From an uncultured Lachnospiraceae bacterium (lineage in GTDB: Bacteria > Bacillota > Clostridia > Lachnospirales > Lachnospiraceae), in the NCBI GenBank assembly GCA_946630645.1, contig CAMOZD010000098.1:1-5505 (forward strand): DNA of 5,505 nt. Reading direction: 5' to 3'. Each line of letters starts with the position of its first letter. The stretch's first letter is position 1. Below are positions 1-5,505 of the stretch, one piece after another. The notes under the pieces were generated by a model. That model was not told where the DNA came from. It made no database searches and saw only the letters and a program-made list of their open reading frames with translations. Position numbers and translations under genes: made by a program.

Positions 1-3000
1 AGCCTCTCCGGTCCCCTGCACATGGTCTCATAGGAAAAGGCGGATGCCCTGATGGAAAAATAGGCCGCATAGTAGGCGATGGGAATATGAACCTTGAACC
101 AGGCTACCCGCCAGCCCATCATAACATAGGCTGCCGCATGGGCCTTGGGAAACATATATTTTATCTTTTTACAGGACCAGATATACCAGTCCGGCACACC
201 GTGGGCCACCATCTCCGTCTCCCATTCCTCTTTCAGGCCCTTGCCCTTGCGGACCGCCTCCATGATGGTGAAGGACAGCTCCTTGTCCAGACCCATATTA
301 ATCAGGTAGGTCATGATATCATCACGGCAGCAGATGGCCGTGGAAATCTCTGCCTTGCCCTCCTCAATCAGGGTCTGGGCATTGCCCAGCCATACATCCG
401 TACCGTGGGAAAGGCCGGAGATCCTGACCAGATCGGAGAAACATTTAGGCCTGGTATCCTTGAGCATACCGATTACGAAGTCTGTTCCGAACTCCGGCAC
501 GCCCAGAGAGCCCAGCTCCACACCACCGATGTCCTCGGGCCGGATGCCCAGGACCTCCACGCCATGGAATAGTTTCATAACATCAGGGTCATCCAGAGGA
601 ATCTCTGTGGCCTTTTTGCCAGTCAGGTCCTCCAGACGACGGATCATAGTGGGATCATCATGACCCAGTATATCCAGCTTCAGGAGGTTGTGGTCGATGG
701 AATGGTACTCAAAATGGGTGGTAATGATATCCGTATTCACATCGTTGGCCGGGTGCTGGATGGCTGTGAATTCATAGATATCATGCTCATGGGGAACCAC
801 AATGATTCCTCCCGGATGCTGGCCGGTGGTTCTTTTTACACCGGTACAGCCTTCCGCAATCCTCTCCATCTCACATCTTCTTTTGTGAATTCCCCGCTCC
901 TCGAAGTATTTATAAACATAGCCGAAGGCAGTCTTCTCAGCAAGAGTACCGATGGTTCCGGCCCGGAAGGCCTTGCCCTCACCGAAAATAACCTCTACAT
1001 ACTTGTGGGCCTTGCCCTGGTATTCACCGGAGAAATTCAGGTCAATATCCGGCTCCTTGTTGCCCTTAAAGCCCAGGAAGGTCTCAAAGGGGATGTCGTG
1101 ACCCTCCTTGAGCAAGGGCCTGCCACAGACGGGGCAAGCCCTGTCAGGCATATCACAGCCGGACATACCCTTCATCTGATAAGGCTTTACCGCCTCGGAA
1201 TCAAAATCCACATAATGGCAATTGGGGCAGATATAATGGGCCTTTAAGGGGTTTACCTCTGTGATTCCTGACATGGTGGCCACAAAGGAGGACCCTACGG
1301 AACCCCGGGACCCGACAAGGTAACCATGGTCATTGGAGTCCCACACCAGCTTCTGGGCGATGATATACATGACCGCAAAGCCGTTGGATATGATGGAATT
1401 CAGTTCTCTCTGCAGCCTCTCCTCCACAATCTCCGGCAGGTCCGGCCCATAGATCTCATGGGCCTTGTCATAGCAGATCCTGGTCAGGGTCTCGTCTGAC
1501 CTGGGGATGACCGGAGGACATTTGTCCGGATGGACCGGGGAGATCTTCTCGATCATGTCGGCAATCTTATTGCTGTTGGTGATGACCACCTCTTTCGCCT
1601 TTGCCTCACCCAGGTAGGCGAATTCATCCAGCATTTCCTCGGTGGTCCGGAAATAAAGGGGGGCCTGCTTGTCCGCATCGGCAAAACCCTTGCCGGCCAT
1701 GAGGATCCTCCGGTAGAGTTCATCCTCCGGATTGAGGAAATGTACATCGCAGGTGGCCACCACCGGCTTGTGGTAGCGGTCACCCAGCTCCACAATCCTC
1801 CGGTTATAGTCCTGCAGGTCCTCCTCTGTCCGGGCGTCATAGCGGTCGCTCTCCAGCATAAAGGCATTGTTACCGATGGGCTGGATCTCCAGATAATCAT
1901 AAAAACGGACGATGTCCGAAATCTCCTCCTCACTTTTTCCCCGGACGATGGCCTGAAAGAGCTCGCCGGCCTCACAGGCGGAACCCAGAATCAGCCCCTC
2001 CCGGTATTTCTGGATGAGACTCATGGGCATCCGGGGTCTCCGCTGGAAATAATCCAGATGGGAGGCAGAGACCAGCCGGTTCAGGTTGACCCGGCCCGTC
2101 TCATTCTGTATAAGAATAATACCGTGGTAAGTGGGCATTTTCTTAATCAGGTCAGGAGAAACCCGGCCCAGGTCATTGAGACCCTTCAGGTCTGTAACTC
2201 CCCGCTCCTCAAGCATACCCACAAAACGGAGAAAGACCTCCGCCGTCACCCTGGCATCATCCACAGCCCTGTGATGGTGCTCCTGTTTGATTCCAAGGTA
2301 TTTACAAACTGTATTCAGCTTGAAACGATTTAAATCTGTCAGCAGAAGTCTGGCCATCTGGACGGTATCAAGGACCGTAAAGTCCGTTGACAGGTCCATT
2401 TTTTTCGCCTTATCCTCCACAAAGCTTACGTCAAATTCCGCATTGTGGGCTACCAGGGCGCAGCCCTGGCAAAAGTCCAGAAACTCCGGCAGTATCTTTT
2501 CTATGGGATCAGCACCTGCCACCATGGCGTCATCGATGCTGGTCAGTTCTGTGATTCTTAGAGGAATGGGCCTGCCGGGATTAACAAAAACACTGAAGTG
2601 GTCCCTGATTTTGCCGGCGGAAACCTTGACGGCCCCTATCTCGATAATCTGGTCCTGGGATGGACTGAAGCCAGTAGTCTCCAGGTCAAAGATCACATAA
2701 TCGTCCATCAGGGTCTGACCCTTTTCATTGGTGACCAGCTTCTTAAGGTCATTGACAAAGTATCCTTCCACCCCGTAGATAATCTTAAAGGGGTCATCCT
2801 TACTGATACAGTGGTTGGCAATGGGGAAGGCCTGAAGCACACCGTGGTCTGTGATCGCTATGGCCTTATGTCCCCAGGCCTTGGCCGTGTTGATGACCTT
2901 TTTAATGTCCACCACACTGTCCAGATCGCTCATCACTGTATGTAAGTGAAGTTCCACCCGCTTGTCAAGGCTTTTGTCCATCCGCTTCTCCGTGAAATCA

Positions 3001-4085
3001 GCTATGGGCTTGATGCCGGTGATGGAAGCCATGGCCAGGTCATGCTCAAAGGTATCCATCCGGGGCATACCCTTTACCTTATAAAAATGTCCTTTCTCAA
3101 AGCGGTCCAGGAAATCTCCCAGCTGGTCGTTGCCGATAAAAACTTTCCCGATAATGGTATCGGTAAAATCTGTAATCGTGAAGGAGACGATGGTCCTTTC
3201 CCTTTTGATCTCCCTCAGGTCTATGTCAAGAATCTTTCCCCGTATCACAATCTGACCGATCTCATCCTGAACCTCCATAAGGGGTACCACTTCCCCGTTA
3301 CAATCCCTGCCGTAAATGACATCCGGATCCTTGGCATTCCTCCGGCCAAAGGCCTGGGACCGGGCCCGCTCCTCAAAATAGTTGCCGGTATATCTCCGGC
3401 CTCTGTCAGAGCCTCCGGCCTTGTTATGTTCGTCCCTGCCGCCGGCAGCGGAAGCCTGGGCAGGGGTTGAACCGGCTTTACCGGCATCTTCCAGGCCAGC
3501 CTCCTCTTTGCCATTCTGATCCAGAACCATGGCCACTTCCTGGTCAAGCCGGTGGTCCCTGGCCCTGCGCAGGGCCACAGCTGATTCATCTGTGTAACGG
3601 AAGCCCACATGAATCTTCCTGGAAAACCGGTCAAGGAAAATATCCTCAAAATATTCCTTTAATTCCCTGGACTTGTTTCTGGAAATAAAGGAGTCCTCCA
3701 GGGCCAGGGTCAGCACGTCCTCCCGGCAGTCCCAGCTGCAGGACTGGATGATCGAGTACTCCACCATCCCTTTCTTCTTCATATCGTAAAGGATGCTGTC
3801 CCAGTACTGGTCAGTAATTTCCCCCAGGGAATAGCTGTCAGGCAAATCATATCTGTCTTCTATGGAAACAAAAAGCCGGACCCGGGGAAAGAGAGTCTTT
3901 TTTATATCATATGCTATTTTATTTAAAAGGGACCTTTTCATAATGTAGCGTCCCCGGAGTCTTATGACCAGCTCCCTGGTCTTCTTTCTCATGACCACCT
4001 GCTCCACCTCGGTATGGGAGAGCACATAAGATAAGTGGTCCGGAACAGTAAAATCAGGAAATACTTCAACGAATGTACGAGCCAT
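1..4085 (-). CDS. polC: DNA polymerase III alpha subunit, PolC type, partial (C-terminus beyond left edge)
   Basis: Replicative DNA polymerase of low-GC Gram-positives, with built-in 3'-5' proofreading; it acts at the replication fork with the sliding clamp. The frame is open for 1361 codons from ATG 4083-4085 to base 1. Seen in order: N-terminal domain (about 1-185); Ala/Gly-rich linker (about 191-260); OB fold (about 275-370); PHP domain starting with VELHLHT (377-383) and D413-H414, interrupted by a DEDDh exonuclease (FDLETTG with D467 and E469; AHNAEFD with D552; H605 and D610), then PHP resuming with ATCDVHFL (777-784); polymerase core with YLVGSRGSVGSS (922-933), a four-cysteine zinc site (C953, C956, C984, C987), catalytic D1013 and D1015 in PDIDLNFSGEY, D1138 in LDILGHDD, and a GTDVWLGNAQ motif around W1232. 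All expected catalytic residues are present. Family members are about 1430-1500 aa, so only the end, which normally carries the clamp-binding peptide, is missing. The start is supported by an upstream SD site and the family-like beginning MARTFVEVFP. Identification is firm. Confidence 0.98.
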   Translation of the reverse strand, partial: MARTFVEVFPDFTVPDHLSYVLSHTEVEQVVMRKKTRELVIRLRGRYIMKRSLLNKIAYDIKKTLFPRVRLFVSIEDRYDLPDSYSLGEITDQYWDSILYDMKKKGMVEYSIIQSCSWDCREDVLTLALEDSFISRNKSRELKEYFEDIFLDRFSRKIHVGFRYTDESAVALRRARDHRLDQEVAMVLDQNGKEEAGLEDAGKAGSTPAQASAAGGRDEHNKAGGSDRGRRYTGNYFEERARSQAFGRRNAKDPDVIYGRDCNGEVVPLMEVQDEIGQIVIRGKILDIDLREIKRERTIVSFTITDFTDTIIGKVFIGNDQLGDFLDRFEKGHFYKVKGMPRMDTFEHDLAMASITGIKPIADFTEKRMDKSLDKRVELHLHTVMSDLDSVVDIKKVINTAKAWGHKAIAITDHGVLQAFPIANHCISKDDPFKIIYGVEGYFVNDLKKLVTNEKGQTLMDDYVIFDLETTGFSPSQDQIIEIGAVKVSAGKIRDHFSVFVNPGRPIPLRITELTSIDDAMVAGADPIEKILPEFLDFCQGCALVAHNAEFDVSFVEDKAKKMDLSTDFTVLDTVQMARLLLTDLNRFKLNTVCKYLGIKQEHHHRAVDDARVTAEVFLRFVGMLEERGVTDLKGLNDLGRVSPDLIKKMPTYHGIILIQNETGRVNLNRLVSASHLDYFQRRPRMPMSLIQKYREGLILGSACEAGELFQAIVRGKSEEEISDIVRFYDYLEIQPIGNNAFMLESDRYDARTEEDLQDYNRRIVELGDRYHKPVVATCDVHFLNPEDELYRRILMAGKGFADADKQAPLYFRTTEEMLDEFAYLGEAKAKEVVITNSNKIADMIEKISPVHPDKCPPVIPRSDETLTRICYDKAHEIYGPDLPEIVEERLQRELNSIISNGFAVMYIIAQKLVWDSNDHGYLVGSRGSVGSSFVATMSGITEVNPLKAHYICPNCHYVDFDSEAVKPYQMKGMSGCDMPDRACPVCGRPLLKEGHDIPFETFLGFKGNKEPDIDLNFSGEYQGKAHKYVEVIFGEGKAFRAGTIGTLAEKTAFGYVYKYFEERGIHKRRCEMERIAEGCTGVKRTTGQHPGGIIVVPHEHDIYEFTAIQHPANDVNTDIITTHFEYHSIDHNLLKLDILGHDDPTMIRRLEDLTGKKATEIPLDDPDVMKLFHGVEVLGIRPEDIGGVELGSLGVPEFGTDFVIGMLKDTRPKCFSDLVRISGLSHGTDVWLGNAQTLIEEGKAEISTAICCRDDIMTYLINMGLDKELSFTIMEAVRKGKGLKEEWETEMVAHGVPDWYIWSCKKIKYMFPKAHAAAYVMMGWRVAWFKVHIPIAYYAAYFSIRASAFSYETMCRGPER

Positions 4086-4092
4086 GTCTTTT

Positions 4093-4098
4093 TCACCT
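4093..4098 (-). promoter_or_regulatory. Ribosome binding site of polC
   Basis: The minus strand reads AGGTGA, a six-base match to the 3' end of 16S rRNA, seven bases before ATG 4083-4085. It decides the start: the frame stays open upstream to a GTG at about 4169-4171, but that codon has no Shine-Dalgarno sequence before it. Confidence 0.85.
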
Positions 4099-4123
4099 GC
4101 CTGTAATGCATTTATGGATTCTG

Positions 4124-4170
4124 AAAAAAAGAGGGAAAACTGCCTGCCGGAATCAACAGATAGCTTTCCC
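4124..4170 (-). terminator. Probable intrinsic terminator after rpoD, inside the polC leader
   Basis: On the minus strand GGGAAAGCT (4162-4170) pairs with AGTTTTCCC (4133-4141): a nine-base-pair stem with one G-U pair and a 20-base loop. Two bases after the stem there is an uninterrupted run of seven T (4124-4130). No other hairpin with a T-tract follows the rpoD stop, so this is the best candidate for ending rpoD transcripts. It lies 39 bases upstream of the polC start and overlaps the likely polC transcription start, so it could also attenuate polC. The loop is large for a terminator, which lowers confidence somewhat. Confidence 0.65.
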
Positions 4171-4173
4171 ACT

Positions 4174-4202
4174 ATTTTAATCAATAATTATACTTTTGGC
4201 AA
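4174..4202 (-). promoter_or_regulatory. Predicted sigma-A promoter of polC
   Basis: The minus strand has a -35 box TTGCCA (4197-4202), a 17-base spacer and a -10 box TAAAAT (4174-4179), each one base from consensus, in a locally AT-rich stretch. The start site would fall near 4166-4168. The spacer also contains a perfect TATAAT (4187-4192) lacking a recognisable -35 box, which could act as an alternative -10. The promoter begins 20 bases beyond the rpoD stop codon and gives polC its own transcription start. Confidence 0.7.
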
Positions 4203-4221
4203 CAGCAATGACCGGCAGATC

Positions 4222-5325
4222 CTAATCCAGGAAATCCTTCAGCTTTCTGCTGCGGCTGGGATGACGGAGCTTGCGGAGGGCCTTGGCCTCAATCTGCCGG
4301 ATACGCTCTCTGGTCACCTCAAATTCCTTACCCACCTCTTCGAGGGTCCTGGTTTTACCATCATCCAGGCCAAAACGCAGGCGGATTACCTTCCGCTCTC
4401 TCTCTGTCAGGGACTCCATGGCTGTCTCCAGCTCTTCCTTCAGCATAGTTGCGGAAGCGGAATCCATGGGGGAGAGGGAGGAATCATCCTTGATGAAATC
4501 TCCCAGCTGGCTGTCCTCTTCTTCTCCAATCGGGGAATCCAGGGAAACCGGATCTCTGGAAGTCTTCAAAATCTCATCAATCTTGGCGACAGGCATATTC
4601 ATCTTCTCAGCGATCTCCTCATTGGTGGGCTCCCTGCCCAGCTCCTGGAGAAGCATGCGGCTGGTACGAAGTGTCTTATTGATGGTCTCAACCATGTGGA
4701 CCGGAACACGGATGGTCTTGGCCGTGTCCGCGATACCTCTGGTGATAGCCTGACGGATCCACCAGGTGGAATAAGTACTGAACTTATTACCCTTCTTGTA
4801 ATCAAACTTTTCAACGGCCTTCATGAGACCCATATTACCTTCCTGGATCAGATCCAGAAACGGCATGCCGCGGCCAACATACTTCTTGGCAATGCTGACA
4901 ACCAGCCTCAGGTTGGCCTCAATCAGCTGCTGTCTGGCCTGTTCGTCTCCCTTCTCGATCCGCTGGGCCAGGAAAACTTCCTCGTCCACTGTCAGAAGGG
5001 GGATATTACCAATCTCCTTCAGGTACATACGGACAGGATCTTCCAGGCTGACACCCTCAAGAATATCCGTGTCGTCGATAATCTTTACATTCTCATCATC
5101 ATCGTCAAGGTACTCATCATCATCGGGACCATCCTCGCTGGTATTCAGCACATCCACATTATGCTTTTCAAGGAAATTCAGAATCCACTCAAAATCATCC
5201 GGGCTCAACGGAATATTAACAAAAGCATCATTAATTTCTTTGTACTCAAGAACATTCTTGTTCTTATTTGCTTTTTTTAGAAGCGACTCCATAATATTGG
5301 AGTATTCCATCCTGCTGTCTTCCAT
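4222..5325 (-). CDS. rpoD: Primary (housekeeping) RNA polymerase sigma factor, RpoD/SigA
   Basis: Sigma-70 family factor that binds core RNA polymerase and recognises the -10 and -35 elements of housekeeping promoters. 367 aa, the usual compact size in Bacillota. Seen in order: region 1.1-like N-terminus (about 1-60); acidic stretch rich in Asp (64-87); region 1.2 ([13 protein letters not shown], 94-106); region 2 ([17 protein letters not shown] 137-153, [19 protein letters not shown] 158-176, [14 protein letters not shown] 183-196); region 3 (HMVETINK from 210, [14 protein letters not shown] 229-242); region 3.2 ([15 protein letters not shown], 264-278); region 4 ([15 protein letters not shown] 306-320, [20 protein letters not shown] 337-356). 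There is no non-conserved insert between 1.2 and 2. The start ATG 5323-5325 is chosen for its AGGAGG; a TTG at 5371-5373 adds 16 codons but has no SD. Region 2.4 has T201, K203 and V207 where typical primary sigmas have Q, R and I. A second primary-like sigma is an alternative, but full-length region 1.1 and the conserved region 4 favour RpoD. Confidence 0.96.
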   Translation of the reverse strand: MEDSRMEYSNIMESLLKKANKNKNVLEYKEINDAFVNIPLSPDDFEWILNFLEKHNVDVLNTSEDGPDDDEYLDDDDENVKIIDDTDILEGVSLEDPVRMYLKEIGNIPLLTVDEEVFLAQRIEKGDEQARQQLIEANLRLVVSIAKKYVGRGMPFLDLIQEGNMGLMKAVEKFDYKKGNKFSTYSTWWIRQAITRGIADTAKTIRVPVHMVETINKTLRTSRMLLQELGREPTNEEIAEKMNMPVAKIDEILKTSRDPVSLDSPIGEEEDSQLGDFIKDDSSLSPMDSASATMLKEELETAMESLTERERKVIRLRFGLDDGKTRTLEEVGKEFEVTRERIRQIEAKALRKLRHPSRSRKLKDFLD

Positions 5326-5329
5326 ATGC

Positions 5330-5335
5330 CCTCCT
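5330..5335 (-). promoter_or_regulatory. Ribosome binding site of rpoD
   Basis: The minus strand reads AGGAGG four bases before ATG 5323-5325. The match is perfect, although the spacing is short. It fixes the rpoD start over the upstream TTG (5371-5373) and over the next in-frame ATG (5308-5310), which would be 19 bases away. Confidence 0.85.
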
Positions 5336-5403
5336 CTTTTCTCTGCCGCTGATACCCTGACCGGCCCAATCAAAATGAATGGACAGCCCCGGAACCGGCA
5401 GCC

Positions 5404-5434
5404 TGCCTGTCAGCAGACGCGCTCTTGACAGACA
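5404..5434 (-). repeat. Inverted repeat in the rpoD leader
   Basis: Minus-strand TGTCTGTCA (5426-5434) pairs with TGACAGGCA (5404-5412) as a nine-base-pair stem with one G-U pair and a 13-base loop. It is not followed by a T-tract, so it is not a terminator by itself. It lies 79 bases upstream of the rpoD start and may be an mRNA leader structure; a regulatory function is only inferred. Confidence 0.5.
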
Positions 5435-5438
5435 ATTG

Positions 5439-5475
5439 AAAGAAGGGTACCGTACCATGTCCATTACCCTTCTTT
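5439..5475 (-). terminator. Perfect 11-bp hairpin upstream of rpoD, possible terminator of the upstream gene
   Basis: AAAGAAGGGTA (minus, 5465-5475) pairs with TACCCTTCTTT (5439-5449) without mismatch around a 15-base loop. The A-rich left and T-rich right arms are typical of terminators that can work in both directions, but the T-rich part is within the stem and is followed by CAATTG, so the terminator would be weak. A stop codon lies just before it (TGA) or inside it (TAA), depending on which minus-strand frame, if any, is coding at 5476-5505. If it terminates, rpoD needs a promoter of its own below it; I could not find a convincing one. Confidence 0.45.
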
Positions 5476-5505
5476 AATCAGCGCACTTCCCTTAGCACGC
5501 GAATG
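5476..5505. other. Unassigned edge sequence, possibly the tail of an upstream minus-strand gene
   Basis: Only 30 bases. One minus-strand frame reads IRVLREVR then TGA (stop ending at 5479); another stays open to a TAA inside the hairpin at 5439-5475. Neither is long enough to identify. In many Bacillota the gene before rpoD is dnaG, but nothing here shows that. The stretch GCGTGC...GTGCGC can also fold with two wobble pairs. Confidence 0.2.

Noticed and set aside
1553..3649. Minus-strand frames at 1553-1975 and 3245-3649
   Set aside because: They lie in a different frame from PolC, which stays open through both places; they are shadows rather than evidence of a frameshift.
87..3688. Series of plus-strand frames of 70-270 codons opposite polC
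   Set aside because: All are antisense to a continuous PolC frame with intact motifs throughout; none shows a recognisable domain.
4086..4171. Longer PolC starting at GTG near 4169-4171
   Set aside because: The frame is open, but there is no Shine-Dalgarno sequence before the GTG, it lies at or before the predicted transcription start, and the ATG at 4083-4085 has a good site.
4084..5280. 398-codon open frame on the plus strand opposite rpoD
   Set aside because: It lies antisense to an unmistakable sigma factor, its protein resembles no family I know, and no ribosome binding site precedes it. It is a codon-bias shadow.
5323..5373. Longer RpoD starting at TTG 5371-5373
   Set aside because: No Shine-Dalgarno sequence precedes it, whereas AGGAGG lies immediately before ATG 5323-5325; the 16 extra residues do not resemble a sigma N-terminus.
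5425..5478. Plus-strand TTGACA (5425-5430), 17-base spacer, TACCGT (5448-5453), then a six-codon ORF starting at ATG 5457-5459
   Set aside because: The -10 box matches only half the consensus, the A/G stretch before the ATG is part of the hairpin arm, and the peptide MSITLL is too short to mean anything alone.
1..5505. Undescribed defence, mobile or biosynthetic system
   Set aside because: The window is filled by two conserved housekeeping genes and two short gaps; I found no repeat array, transposase, integrase, attachment site, tRNA, rRNA or unfamiliar gene.

Overview
This is an ordinary housekeeping segment of a bacterial chromosome, most likely from the phylum Bacillota (class Clostridia; a Lachnospiraceae-like genome is my best guess from general protein resemblance, not from a search). 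The reasons are a PolC-type replicative DNA polymerase (a form largely confined to Bacillota, Mycoplasmatota and a few other lineages), a short primary sigma factor without the large non-conserved insert of proteobacterial sigma70, and clear Shine-Dalgarno sites. Base composition looks close to half G+C by eye.

Both genes lie on the minus strand, so the window reads right to left. Bases 5476-5505 are too short to identify and may hold the tail of an upstream gene. Bases 5326-5475 form a structured leader: an 11-bp perfect hairpin (5439-5475), a second 9-bp hairpin (5404-5434) and a strong Shine-Dalgarno site. rpoD follows (4222-5325, 367 aa, complete). A 136-base gap (4086-4221) contains a good sigma-A promoter, overlapped at its start site by a hairpin plus T-tract that looks like the rpoD terminator. 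polC then runs from 4085 off the left edge: 1361 codons are present without a stop and roughly the last 100-150 residues are missing. polC is the largest gene here and has no stop codon inside the window. All long plus-strand reading frames, including a 398-codon one opposite rpoD, are shadows.

The two products belong to the core information-processing machinery: RpoD directs RNA polymerase to housekeeping promoters, and PolC is the lagging/leading-strand replicase with built-in 3'-5' proofreading. Their adjacency is not the arrangement I know from model Bacillota (dnaG-rpoD, and polC near proS/ispG or rseP), so the gene order is the main genomic oddity. I see no mobile element, CRISPR array, tRNA, rRNA, toxin-antitoxin pair, defence gene or undescribed system. 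The most interesting signals are regulatory: the promoter/terminator overlap before polC, and the hairpins before rpoD.
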